This document shows, in pieces, positions 9,872 through 18,791 of a DNA stretch of 64,000 nt (within the stretch, counting starts at the first letter, position 1; the number at the start of each line of letters is the position of its first letter). Position numbers and translations under genes: made by a program. The notes beneath the pieces were generated by a model that searched no databases, had not been told where the DNA came from, and saw only the letters and a list, made by a program, of their open reading frames with translations. The stretch spans positions 124,001 to 188,000 of the forward strand of contig CALNWN010000002.1 in NCBI GenBank assembly GCA_940746715.1, given 5' to 3'. The stretch is from an uncultured Paraburkholderia sp. GTDB lineage: Bacteria > Pseudomonadota > Gammaproteobacteria > Burkholderiales > Burkholderiaceae.

Positions 9872-10597
9872 TCAGCCTTTCGCGTACAGCGTCGAGTTGG
9901 CGAAACCTTCCGCGGCGAGCACCTCGCCGACGAGGATCAACGCCGTGCGCTCGATCTGCGTCGACTGAATCTTGCCGAGAATATCGTCGAGCGTGCCGGT
10001 GATCTTTTCCTCGTCCGGCCAGCTTGCGCGATACACCACCGCGATCGGACACGCGCCGCCGTAATGCGGCCGCAATTCGTCGACGATACGCGCAAGGTGC
10101 CGCACGCCCAGATGAATCGCCATCGTCGCGCGATGCCGTGCGAGATCGGCGAGCTGTTCGCCCTCGGGCATCGCTGTCTTCGTCGCGTAACGCGTCAGGA
10201 TCAGCGTCTGCGAAATATCGGGCAAGGTCAGCTCGCAGCCGAGCGCCGCCGCGCAGGCAGCAGTCGCCGTCACGCCCGGCACGATCTCGTACGGAATGGC
10301 GAGTTCGCGCAGCCGGCGAATCTGTTCGCCAATGGCGCCATACAACGAAGGATCCCCCGAATGCACGCGCGCCACGTCCTGGCCCTTATCGTGTGCATTT
10401 TTCAACAAGGCCACGATCTGATCCAGATCGAGCTCGGCGGTATTGACCACCTGCGTCGCCGAATGTCCGTCCAGCACCGCGGCCGGCACGAGCGAACCCG
10501 CATACAGAATCACCGGACAGCTGCGCACGAGCCGCTGCCCCTTCACCGTAATCAGTTCGGGGTCCCCAGGACCCGCGCCGATAAAAAACACCGTCAT
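9872..10597 (-). CDS. cobM: Precorrin-4 C11-methyltransferase
   Basis: The enzyme transfers a methyl group from S-adenosylmethionine to C-11 of precorrin-4 in corrin-ring synthesis. The 241 residues show the tetrapyrrole methylase pattern: [16 protein letters not shown] at the N-terminus (SAM loop), AGSLV, and VHSGDPSLYGAIGEQ, a CobM/CbiF signature. Length is normal. It is the last gene of the leftward cobalamin arm, 28 bp after cobK. It is intact. Confidence 0.93.
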   Translation of the reverse strand: MTVFFIGAGPGDPELITVKGQRLVRSCPVILYAGSLVPAAVLDGHSATQVVNTAELDLDQIVALLKNAHDKGQDVARVHSGDPSLYGAIGEQIRRLRELAIPYEIVPGVTATAACAAALGCELTLPDISQTLILTRYATKTAMPEGEQLADLARHRATMAIHLGVRHLARIVDELRPHYGGACPIAVVYRASWPDEEKITGTLDDILGKIQSTQIERTALILVGEVLAAEGFANSTLYAKG

Positions 10598-10625
10598 TCA
10601 GTACTCCATGATTGATGCAGACGAT

Positions 10626-11348
10626 TCAGTTCGACAGGCGCAGCGCGTCGAGCAGATCCGCGGTGCTTGCAAATTCGCGGTCCGCTGCGGGCAACGGCGG
10701 CCGGCGCAGCATCACGACAGGCATACCACGCTCGCGGGCGACTTCGAGCTTCGCTTCGGTCGCGCCGCCGCCGCTGTTCTTGCTGACCAGCACGTCGAAC
10801 GCTTGCAGTGCAAAGAGCGCGCGTTCGCCTTCCAGCGTGAATGGGCCGCGCGCGGCGAGGATGCGAGCGCGTGGGGTATCCGCGTGGGCGTCGAGGCAAC
10901 GCACGAACCAGAACTGGTGCGCGGGAATCTCGTCGAAATGCGCGAGCGGCTCGCGTCCGAGCGTAAAGAGCGGCCGCCGGAACGGCGCCAGCGCAGCCGT
11001 GAGTTCGTTCCAGTTCTCGACCATGCGCCAGTCGTCGCCCGCTTGCGGCTGCCATGCGGCCCGGCGCAGCGCCCAGCACGCGACGCCCGCGGAGCGCGCC
11101 GCCTGCACCGCGTTCGCGCTGATCCGCGCCGCGTACGGATGCGTCGCGTCGATTACAAGGCCGATGGCTTCCTCTTCGATGTAGCGCTGCAGGCCTTCGC
11201 TGCCGCCGAAACCGCCTACGCGCACCGTGCACGGCAGGTCGTCGGGCACTTTGCCGAGGCCGGCGAGACTGTACACGTCGCGTGAGGCGAGCTGCCGCGC
11301 GATCCGCAATGCGTCGCCCGTGCCGCCGAGCAGCAGCACCCGCGTCAT
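10626..11348 (-). CDS. cobK: Precorrin-6A reductase
   Basis: The enzyme reduces precorrin-6A to dihydro-precorrin-6 with NADPH. It starts [17 protein letters not shown], with a dinucleotide-binding glycine pattern, and carries [11 protein letters not shown], the CobK/CbiJ hallmark. It has 240 residues, which is normal. The ATG at 11348 overlaps the cbiD stop codon (ATGA), so translation is probably coupled. It is intact. Confidence 0.92.
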   Translation of the reverse strand: MTRVLLLGGTGDALRIARQLASRDVYSLAGLGKVPDDLPCTVRVGGFGGSEGLQRYIEEEAIGLVIDATHPYAARISANAVQAARSAGVACWALRRAAWQPQAGDDWRMVENWNELTAALAPFRRPLFTLGREPLAHFDEIPAHQFWFVRCLDAHADTPRARILAARGPFTLEGERALFALQAFDVLVSKNSGGGATEAKLEVARERGMPVVMLRRPPLPAADREFASTADLLDALRLSN

Positions 11349-12433
11349 CGCGCCGCTCCGATCAGATTGCCTTGCCGGTCGATTGCGAACATCTCGACAT
11401 TCACCTGCGGCGGCACGATCTCGCGCGCCACCCGCAGCGCGTGGCCACACACAATATCGGCGAGCGGCACCTGCTGCGCATGCGCCAGCGCGACGGCCTG
11501 CTGGCTCGTGTTGGCCGCGCGAATCGCGGCGTGCAACGCGTCGTCGGCGCCGTGCGCGGCGGCCCAGCCGGCAAACCGTTCGAGGTCGATGCTCGAATTG
11601 CGGCTATGCAGATCGAGGTGACCGGCGGCGAGCTTGCTCAGCTTGCCGAAGCCGCCGCAAATGCTCAGGCGTTCGACCGGCGCGCGCTTCATATGCTTCA
11701 GCACCGCGCCGACGAAGTCACCCATTTCGATCAACGCGATGTCGGGCAAGCCGTAATGCGCGCGCATGGCGTCTTCGCTCGCGTTGCCGGTGCACGCGGC
11801 GAGATGCGTGTAACCGTTCGCGCGCGCGACGTCGATGCCCTGATGAATCGACGCGATATACGCCGAGCACGAGAACGGCCGCACGATGCCGGTCGTGCCC
11901 AATATCGACAGGCCGCCGATAATCCCGAGTCGCGGGTTCATCGTCTTCTGCGCGAGCGCTTCGCCGCCCTCCACGCCGATCGTCACTTCGAAGCCGCCGC
12001 GATACGAATGCTCGGCCGCCAGTTCGGCGAGGTGCTCCGACATCATCTTGCGCGGCACCGGGTTGATCGCCGGCTCGCCGACGGCAAGCGTCAGTCCCGC
12101 GCGAGTGACCGTGCCGACGCCCGGCCCCGCGCGAAACACCACGCCCGGCTCCGCGAGCAGACGCACGCGCGCGAACACCACGGCGCCGTGCGTGACGTCG
12201 GGGTCGTCGCCGGCATCCTTGACCGTGCCGGCCTCGGCGCCCTCGTCCGTCAGACGGCAGAAAACAAGCGGCATCGGCACATGCTGGCCCTTGGGCAGCA
12301 CGATTTCAGCAACCTCGCTCGCGACACCCGCGAGCAGCAAACGTGCCGCCGCCAGCGACGTCGCAGTGGCGCAACTGCCGGTCGTGTAGCCGCTGCGCAG
12401 CGGCGCGGGCTGTTCGGGCGTTTCGTCGCGCAT
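11345..12433 (-). CDS. cbiD: Cobalt-precorrin-5B (C1)-methyltransferase
   Basis: CbiD methylates C-1 of the corrin macrocycle; it replaces the CobF function found in the classical aerobic route. The protein has 362 residues and carries the family opening [13 protein letters not shown]. It also shows [22 protein letters not shown] and the glycine-rich [19 protein letters not shown]. It lies 5 bp downstream of cobL and overlaps cobK. Finding CbiD together with CobG is typical of Burkholderia-type hybrid pathways. It is intact. Confidence 0.93.
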   Translation of the reverse strand: MRDETPEQPAPLRSGYTTGSCATATSLAAARLLLAGVASEVAEIVLPKGQHVPMPLVFCRLTDEGAEAGTVKDAGDDPDVTHGAVVFARVRLLAEPGVVFRAGPGVGTVTRAGLTLAVGEPAINPVPRKMMSEHLAELAAEHSYRGGFEVTIGVEGGEALAQKTMNPRLGIIGGLSILGTTGIVRPFSCSAYIASIHQGIDVARANGYTHLAACTGNASEDAMRAHYGLPDIALIEMGDFVGAVLKHMKRAPVERLSICGGFGKLSKLAAGHLDLHSRNSSIDLERFAGWAAAHGADDALHAAIRAANTSQQAVALAHAQQVPLADIVCGHALRVAREIVPPQVNVEMFAIDRQGNLIGAAR

Positions 12434-12438
12434 GGCAG

Positions 12439-13698
12439 TCAGGCCGATTCAGCGGATTCAGCGCGGTTTCTGTCGCGCGCAGCGTCATTGCCGCCGGATA
12501 GCTTCACCGACTCGTACAAGGTGATCGGCAGCGCCTGACGCCACGTGTCGAATCCGCCGAGCGGCTGTGCCTCGGCAAGCGCGATCCGCGTGAGCGTGCC
12601 GCCATGGCGTTCGCGCCACGCCGCGAGCACCGCCTCGCCCTGCAGCGTGACCGCGTTGGCAACCAGCCGGCCGCCGTCGCGCAGACCGGCCCAGCACGCT
12701 TCGAGCACGCCCGGCACCGTCACGCCGCCGCCAATGAATACGGCGTCCGGCACGGGCAACCCTTCGAGCGCTTGCGGCGCGCGGCCCGCGACGAGCTGCA
12801 GCCCCGGCACGCCCAACGCGTCGCGATTGTGTCCGATGAAACCTTGACGCTCCGCGTGCGCTTCAATGGCGATCGCCCGGCAAGCCGGATGCGCGCGCAT
12901 CCATTCAATGCCGATCGAGCCGCTGCCCGCGCCCACGTCCCACAGCAATTGACCGGGCGTCGGCGCGAGACGCGCAAGCGTGATGGCGCGCACGTCGCGC
13001 TTGGTCAACTGGCCGTTGTGACGGAACGCGTCGTCGGGCAAGCCGCAGGTGAGCGGCAGACGCGGCGCGCCTGCGGTGGCGCGGCATTCGAGCGCGATCA
13101 GGTTGAGCGCGGCGATCTCGCCCGTGGACCATTGGTCCGCACGGCCGTCGATGCGCCGCTCGGCGTCGCCGCCGAGATGTTCGAGCACGGTCATGCGCGT
13201 CGCGCCGAAGCCGCGCGCATTCAGCAAGGCCGCGAGCGCCGCGGGCGTGCTGCCGTCGGCGCTCAGCACGAACACGCGCGCGCCGTCGTGCAGATACGCG
13301 CTGACGCTCGCCAGAGGCCGCCCCACTAGCGACACGGTCGCCACCTCCTGCAACGGCCAGCCGAGCCGCGCGGCCGCGAGCGAGACCGACGAAGGCGCGG
13401 ACAGCACGCGCAATGCGTCAGCCGGCAATTGCCTCGCCAGCGTCGCGCCGACGCCGAACAGCATCGGATCGCCGCTCGCGAGCACGCACACCGGCCGGCC
13501 TCGCTCGGCGAGCAGCGGCGCGAGATCGAACGGACGCGGCCACGCGACGCGGCGCGCCGCGAGCCTGGCCGGCAGCATCGACAGAGGACGCTCGCCGCCG
13601 TAAATCACCGACGCCTCCAGCAACGCGCGCCGTGCGGGCCGTCCCAAACCCGCGAAGCCGTCGTCGCCTATGCCTACTACCGTCAGCCACGCCGGCAT
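12439..13698 (-). CDS. cobL: Precorrin-6Y C5,15-methyltransferase/decarboxylase (CbiE-CbiT fusion)
   Basis: This bifunctional enzyme methylates C-5 and C-15 and decarboxylates the C-12 acetate. The N-terminal half ([15 protein letters not shown], then [14 protein letters not shown]) is a CbiE-type tetrapyrrole methylase. The C-terminal half ([32 protein letters not shown]) is the CbiT Rossmann methylase. The start at 13698 is chosen because GAGGAAGG lies just before it. It heads the leftward arm, and only about 95 bp separate it from the riboswitch of the rightward arm. It is intact, with 419 residues. Confidence 0.93.
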   Translation of the reverse strand: MPAWLTVVGIGDDGFAGLGRPARRALLEASVIYGGERPLSMLPARLAARRVAWPRPFDLAPLLAERGRPVCVLASGDPMLFGVGATLARQLPADALRVLSAPSSVSLAAARLGWPLQEVATVSLVGRPLASVSAYLHDGARVFVLSADGSTPAALAALLNARGFGATRMTVLEHLGGDAERRIDGRADQWSTGEIAALNLIALECRATAGAPRLPLTCGLPDDAFRHNGQLTKRDVRAITLARLAPTPGQLLWDVGAGSGSIGIEWMRAHPACRAIAIEAHAERQGFIGHNRDALGVPGLQLVAGRAPQALEGLPVPDAVFIGGGVTVPGVLEACWAGLRDGGRLVANAVTLQGEAVLAAWRERHGGTLTRIALAEAQPLGGFDTWRQALPITLYESVKLSGGNDAARDRNRAESAESA

Positions 13699-13793
13699 GC
13701 ATCCTTCCTCATCTGGTGTCTCAAACAATGCGCTGCGCCACGCCGGTCAAAGCGTCCAGCCTCGTTGTGCTATCCGAAAAAAGGCATAATACA

Positions 13794-13966
13794 GTCGCCG
13801 GTGCCCTTCGGGGCCTAACAGGGAACACAGCGCAGAGCAGTTTGCCGCTGTGGCTGCCCCCGCAACTGTATGCAGCGAGTCCGCCTGCGCTGAGCGCCAC
13901 TGGTTTCACCGGGAAGGCCGCGACGGACGACGACCTGCGAGCCAGGAGACCTGCCGGCGAGACTGT
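13794..13966 (+). promoter_or_regulatory. Cobalamin (AdoCbl) riboswitch
   Basis: The conserved parts appear in order: GGTGCC (from 13800), CCTAACAGGGAA (about 13814-13825), GCCCCCGCAACTGTA (about 13856-13870), CCACTG then GGGAAGGC (about 13897-13918), and the B12 box GAGCCAGGAGACCTGCC at 13939-13955. It lies directly before cobG on the same strand, so it should switch off the cobG-cobH-cobI-cobJ arm when adenosylcobalamin is plentiful. I see no matching element for the leftward arm. Confidence 0.95.
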
Positions 13967-13998
13967 TCGTGCCAGCCAACATCGGGCGGGGTGTACCG

Positions 13999-15567
13999 AT
14001 GCCGCAGCCAAGCCGCAGCATCGCTTGCTCGGGCCGTCGCGCGACGCTAACCGCGGTGTCCGTCTTGAATCGAGCTTCGTCCTCCACTGTTCTGCCCGAC
14101 GCGGTTTTCGCGCTGCCGCCCTCGGCGTGCCCGGGGCTCGCGCGGATCGTCGCCGCGCGCGACGGCGGCATCTGCCGGATCAAGCTGCCGGGCGGCGAGC
14201 TGAGCGCGGCGCAGGCGGACGCGATCGCGCGCGCCGGCGCGCGGCATGCGGCGGGCGTGATCGAGCTGACGAATCGCGCGAATCTGCAAGTGCGCGGCGT
14301 TCGCGGCGGCGCAGAGGCGGCGCTGATTGCCGCGCTGGTCGACGCGAGGCTCGGGCCTTTGCCCGAGGGCGAGGCCGAGGCCCGGATCGATCCCTTGGCT
14401 GCGGACGACATCCGCAATGTGATGATCAGTCCCACGGCCGGCCGCGACCCGTCCGCGCTCTTCGACACCCGGCCGCTGTGTGCGGCGCTGCTCGCGCTGC
14501 TGCAAAGCGACGCGCGTTTCGCCGCGCTATCACCGAAATTCGCGCTGCTCGTGGATGGCGGCGAGCGCCTCGCGCGGCTCGATCATCCGCATGACGTGTG
14601 GCTCGCGGCAGCGCAGGACGGTTCGGGCGAGATCCGTTTCGTGTTCGGTCTTGCGGGCAGCCCGCCTGTGGGTGGGAAGCAGTCGGCAAGCAGATCGGCG
14701 ACAGGCGCAGCCATAAGCGCGCCCACAAGCGCGGCGCAAAGCGCCCCGCGAGACGCGCCGACAGCCCATCATCCCGGCGCATTGGCCGCAGTGCTGCCGT
14801 CGCAGGTTCCGGCGCTCGTGCGCGCGCTGCTGCACACGTTTCTCGACCTCGCCGCCGCCGACGCCACCCGCATGCGTCACCTGCTCGCCGCCCATCCGGT
14901 CGATGCGATATTGCAGCACGCACAAACCTACGTCGATTTCCCGCTGACGCGCGACGCCGCGCTCGCCAACTGGCGGCGCAGCGTGCGCGCCGATGCGGCG
15001 CTGCGCGTCGGCGCGCACGCTGAGCGGATCGCGGGAACGTGGCACGTCGGCGGCCAGCCGCTGCTCGGCAGGATCGATGCGCACACTCTGCACGGCCTCG
15101 CCTCGCTGGCGCGCCAGCATGGCAACGGCACGCTGCGCATCACACCATGGCAAAGCGTCCTGCTGCCCGACATCGCGACACACGCGGTACCCGCCGTGCT
15201 TGCCGCGCTCAAGACGCTCGGCCTCGCATGCGACTCCCATGACCCGGCTACGCGCCTCATCGCTTGTGCCGGTTCGAGCGGCTGCGCGAAGAGCCTCGCG
15301 GACACCAAAGCCGATGGCCTCGCGCTCGCGAAGCGCCTGCCCGTCGGCATCGACGTGCACCTGAGCGGCTGCCCGCGCTCCTGCGCCGCCGCGCATTGCG
15401 CGCCGTTCACGCTACTCGCCGCGGCGCCGGGCGTCTACGACCTCTATCGACGCGACGCAGAGCCGGGCTTCGGCGCATGCGTCGCGCGCCAACTGACGAT
15501 CGGGCAAGCCGCCGCGACGCTCGCGCAGCGCGCCCGAACAGAACCGATGCATGACCCAGATGAGTAA
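13999..15567 (+). CDS. cobG: Precorrin-3B synthase
   Basis: CobG is the oxygen-dependent, sulfite-reductase-like enzyme that converts precorrin-3A to precorrin-3B, so the route is aerobic. CPGLARIVAARDGGICRIKLPGG and the ELTNRANLQVRG motif mark the ferredoxin-like repeats. The 4Fe-4S/siroheme cysteines are in ACAGSSGCAKS and SGCPRSCAAAH. An Ala/Ser-rich insert occupies the middle of the protein. The start is uncertain: ATG 13999 has GGGG eight bases upstream, while ATG 13969 sits almost on the riboswitch. It is the first gene of the rightward arm and is intact. Confidence 0.9.
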   Translation: MPQPSRSIACSGRRATLTAVSVLNRASSSTVLPDAVFALPPSACPGLARIVAARDGGICRIKLPGGELSAAQADAIARAGARHAAGVIELTNRANLQVRGVRGGAEAALIAALVDARLGPLPEGEAEARIDPLAADDIRNVMISPTAGRDPSALFDTRPLCAALLALLQSDARFAALSPKFALLVDGGERLARLDHPHDVWLAAAQDGSGEIRFVFGLAGSPPVGGKQSASRSATGAAISAPTSAAQSAPRDAPTAHHPGALAAVLPSQVPALVRALLHTFLDLAAADATRMRHLLAAHPVDAILQHAQTYVDFPLTRDAALANWRRSVRADAALRVGAHAERIAGTWHVGGQPLLGRIDAHTLHGLASLARQHGNGTLRITPWQSVLLPDIATHAVPAVLAALKTLGLACDSHDPATRLIACAGSSGCAKSLADTKADGLALAKRLPVGIDVHLSGCPRSCAAAHCAPFTLLAAAPGVYDLYRRDAEPGFGACVARQLTIGQAAATLAQRARTEPMHDPDE

Positions 15568-15572
15568 CACCG

Positions 15573-16199
15573 ATGCTTGATTACATTCGCGACGGTCAGG
15601 AGATCTATCGCCAATCCTTTGCGACGATCCGCGCCGAAGCCGATCTGTCGCGCATCCCCGCAGACCTCGAGAAGCTGGCGGTGCGTGTGATCCACGCCTG
15701 CGGAATGGTCGACGTCATCGACGATCTCGCGTTCTCGCCCCATGCCGGCACAGTGGGCCGCACGGCGCTCGCGCAAGGCGCGCCGATTCTGTGCGACGCC
15801 GGCATGGTCGCGCAAGGCATCACGCGCGCGCGGCTGCCGGCTAACAACGAGGTGATCTGCACGCTCGCGCACGAGCAGGTGCCCGCGCTCGCGCACGAGC
15901 GCGGCAATACGCGCTCGGCCGCGGCGCTCGAATTGTGGCGTCCGCGCCTCGCGGGCAGCGTCGTCGTGATCGGCAATGCGCCGACCGCGCTCTTTCATCT
16001 GCTCGACATGCTCGATGCCGGCGCGCCGAAGCCCGCGCTGATTCTCGGCTTTCCGGTGGGGTTCGTCGGCGCAGCGGAATCCAAAGCCATGCTCGCGGAA
16101 AACAGCCGCGGCGTGCCGTATGTCGTCGTGCACGGTCGTCGCGGCGGCAGCGCGATGGCCGCCGCCGCCGTCAATGCCCTCGCGACGGAGGTCGAATGA
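15573..16199 (+). CDS. cobH: Precorrin-8X methylmutase
   Basis: The enzyme moves the C-11 methyl group to C-12, giving hydrogenobyrinate. The 208 residues include [10 protein letters not shown] with the catalytic histidine, [13 protein letters not shown] and [13 protein letters not shown], all CobH/CbiC signatures. It begins 5 bp after cobG and overlaps cobI by four bases, so the arm is tightly packed. It is intact. Confidence 0.94.
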   Translation: MLDYIRDGQEIYRQSFATIRAEADLSRIPADLEKLAVRVIHACGMVDVIDDLAFSPHAGTVGRTALAQGAPILCDAGMVAQGITRARLPANNEVICTLAHEQVPALAHERGNTRSAAALELWRPRLAGSVVVIGNAPTALFHLLDMLDAGAPKPALILGFPVGFVGAAESKAMLAENSRGVPYVVVHGRRGGSAMAAAAVNALATEVE

Positions 16200-16939
16200 C
16201 AGCCGCGCAGCAACTCAGAGGACGTCTGTTCGGACTCGGCGTCGGACCGGGCGATCCTGAACTCATCACGGTGAAGGCGCTGCGTCTTCTGAAAGCCGCG
16301 CCGGTGGTCGCGTACTTCGTCGCGAAAAGCAAGAAGGGCAACGCGTTCAGCATTATCGAGGCGCATCTGCACGACGTGCAGCAGCACCTGCCGCTCGTCT
16401 ACCCGGTGACAACGGAGACGCTCGAGCCACCGCTCTCGTATGAGGCGATCATCGCGGACTTCTACGACACCGCGGCGCAGATTGTCGGCGGTCATCTGGA
16501 TGCAGGCCGCGACGTGGCCGTGATCTGCGAAGGCGATCCGTTTTTCTACGGCTCGTATATGTATCTGCACGACCGGCTTGCGGCGCGTTACGAAAGCGAG
16601 GTGGTGCCGGGCGTGTGCTCGATGCTCGGCGCCGCCGCCGTGCTGGGCGCGCCGCTCGTCTATCGCAACCAGAGCCTGTCGGTACTCTCGGGCGTGCTGC
16701 CGGAAGACGAACTGCGCCGCCGTCTCGCGGATGCCGACGCCGCCGTCGTGATGAAGCTCGGCCGCAATTTCGACAAGGTGCGGCGCGTGCTCGGCGAGCT
16801 CGGCCTCGCGCATCGCGCGTTGTACGTGGAGCGCGCGACGATGGGCAATCAGCGCATCGTGCCGCTCGCCGAGGTCGATCCGATGGCGTCGCCCTATTTC
16901 TCGCTGCTCGTGGTGCCGGGGGAAAAATGGCAAGGATGA
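16196..16939 (+). CDS. cobI: Precorrin-2 C20-methyltransferase
   Basis: This SAM-dependent enzyme methylates C-20 of precorrin-2 and commits the tetrapyrrole to corrin. It has 247 residues, with [38 protein letters not shown] and [13 protein letters not shown] as the tetrapyrrole methylase motifs. The ATG at 16196 overlaps the cobH stop. Its 3' end overlaps the start of the next gene. It is intact. Confidence 0.94.
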   Translation: MTAAQQLRGRLFGLGVGPGDPELITVKALRLLKAAPVVAYFVAKSKKGNAFSIIEAHLHDVQQHLPLVYPVTTETLEPPLSYEAIIADFYDTAAQIVGGHLDAGRDVAVICEGDPFFYGSYMYLHDRLAARYESEVVPGVCSMLGAAAVLGAPLVYRNQSLSVLSGVLPEDELRRRLADADAAVVMKLGRNFDKVRRVLGELGLAHRALYVERATMGNQRIVPLAEVDPMASPYFSLLVVPGEKWQG

Positions 16940-18753
16940 TGCCGCCCGCCATCGTCATTCTGGGCGCGGGCGCGCTCGCTGCCGCACGCAACATTCAGGC
17001 GCTGTACCCGGACTCGCTGGTGCACGCGCTGCAAGGTCGCGTACAAGCCGACGTCGCCTACAGCGAACTGGGCGCGCACCTGCGCGACCTGTATGCGCGC
17101 GGCACGCCGATCGTCGCGTTGTGCGCGACAGGCATCGTGATTCGCTGCGTGGCGCCCCTGCTGTCGAACAAGGGCGCCGAGCCGCCGGTGCTGGCCGTCG
17201 CCGAAGACGGCAGCGCGGTCGTGCCCCTGCTCGGCGGTCTTGCCGGCGTCAACGTGATGGCGCGCGAGATCGCCGCCGCGCTGTCGGTATCGCCTGCCAT
17301 TACGACGAGCGGAGAGCTCCGGTTCGGCACCTGCGTGCTGAATCCGCCGGAAGGTTACGCACTTGCCGATCTCGGCCAGGGCAAGCGCTTCGTGTCCGAT
17401 CTGCTGGCGGGCGAAAGCACGCGAGTGGAAGGCGAGGCACCGTGGCTCGACGACGCGCAACTGCCGCGCCCGGCCTCCGCGCGACTGGCGATTCGCGTGA
17501 CGCCGCGTGCGTGGGACGGACGCGCGGATGAGCTCGTGATTCATCCGCGCAGCGTGGTGGCCGCTGTCACGCTAGGCGATCTGCGGGAAAGCGACGGGGC
17601 TCGCGTGACGAGCCGGTTGCCGGCACAGGCGGGGGCGGCTGTCAGCAGAGACGCAAACGCGCACACACGCGCGGAAGAAGCGAACACCGAAGCCGCCGCG
17701 AGAATCGAGGCGCGCGTTCGCGCTTGCCTCGACGTGCACGGCCTCGCGCTGCTTTCGCTCGCGGCCCTGCTGGCATCGACGGAGCAGATGACGAACACGG
17801 CGCTCGCCGAGGCTGCCGCGCGGCTGAACGTGCCGCTGCGGTTCGCGCCAATGCCTGCCGACAACGACAACGGCGGTTCGCCGGCGCATCTGTTGCACGC
17901 CGCGTTGCGCGTGCCTTACGAAACGCTGCATGATGATCGCGGCCAAGGCGTCGCGCTCGCGCTATCGCCGCTCGCCATCGACCCCGACACGATAGGCCGC
18001 GCGCGCGGGCGCCTGACGGTGATCGGCCTAGGCCCCGGCAGCGCCGAGCTGATGGTGCCCGCCGCGCGCACGGCGCTCGACGAAGCCACCGACATTCTCG
18101 GCTACGACACCTACGTGAAAATGGCCGGCCCGCTGCGCGCCGACCAGCGCGTACACGGCACGGACAACCACGAGGAAATGCAGCGGGCGCGCCACGCGTT
18201 CGAACTCGCGAGCGCGGGACGGTCGGTGGTGATGGTGTCGTCCGGCGATCCCGGCGTATTCGCGATGGCCGCCGCCGTGCTGGAAGCGCTCGACACGTCC
18301 GACAACAGCGCCTGGGCGGCAGTGGAACTGAGCATCGTGCCCGGTGTCTCGGCGGCAATGGCGACTGCCGCGCAGGCCGGCGCGCCGCTCGGCCACGACT
18401 TTTGCATGCTGTCGCTGTCGGACAATCTGAAGCCGTGGAGCATCATCGAAACGCGCTTGCGGCATGCTGCGCAAGCCGACCTCGTGATGGCGTTCTACAA
18501 CCCGGTTTCGCGCGCGCGGCCCTGGCAACTCGACAAGGCGCTCGACATCGTGCGCGAGTACCGTGCGGCGAATACGCAGGTCGTGCTCGGGCGCGACATC
18601 GGCAGACCAGGCGGCACGTTACGCACGGTGACGCTCGGCGAGCTGCGTTCCGTCAATGTCGACATGCGCACGATGGTGATCGTGGGCTCGTCCACCACGC
18701 GTCGGTTCATCAAAGGCACACAGTGGGTGTATACGCCGCGCTGGTATCAGTGA
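16927..18753 (+). CDS. cobJ: CbiG-CobJ fusion: cobalamin protein plus precorrin-3B C17-methyltransferase
   Basis: This two-domain protein has about 608 residues. The N-terminal part is CbiG-like: [41 protein letters not shown], then a CbiG/CobE C-terminal module ending near RFAP. In anaerobic routes CbiG opens the lactone ring. The C-terminal part (from [16 protein letters not shown], with [16 protein letters not shown]) is CobJ, which methylates C-17 during ring contraction. The start is set at 16927 from GGGGG five bases upstream; 16936 is an alternative. It overlaps the end of cobI and closes the arm. It is intact. Confidence 0.9.
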   Translation: MARMMPPAIVILGAGALAAARNIQALYPDSLVHALQGRVQADVAYSELGAHLRDLYARGTPIVALCATGIVIRCVAPLLSNKGAEPPVLAVAEDGSAVVPLLGGLAGVNVMAREIAAALSVSPAITTSGELRFGTCVLNPPEGYALADLGQGKRFVSDLLAGESTRVEGEAPWLDDAQLPRPASARLAIRVTPRAWDGRADELVIHPRSVVAAVTLGDLRESDGARVTSRLPAQAGAAVSRDANAHTRAEEANTEAAARIEARVRACLDVHGLALLSLAALLASTEQMTNTALAEAAARLNVPLRFAPMPADNDNGGSPAHLLHAALRVPYETLHDDRGQGVALALSPLAIDPDTIGRARGRLTVIGLGPGSAELMVPAARTALDEATDILGYDTYVKMAGPLRADQRVHGTDNHEEMQRARHAFELASAGRSVVMVSSGDPGVFAMAAAVLEALDTSDNSAWAAVELSIVPGVSAAMATAAQAGAPLGHDFCMLSLSDNLKPWSIIETRLRHAAQADLVMAFYNPVSRARPWQLDKALDIVREYRAANTQVVLGRDIGRPGGTLRTVTLGELRSVNVDMRTMVIVGSSTTRRFIKGTQWVYTPRWYQ

Positions 18754-18791
18754 GCGCGGCGTAACGCGTGCTGCGGGGGCATGGACGCGTT

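Noticed and set aside
11282..12538. 418-codon plus-strand frame opposite cbiD
   Set aside because: Shadow of cbiD; no ribosome-binding site and no domain.
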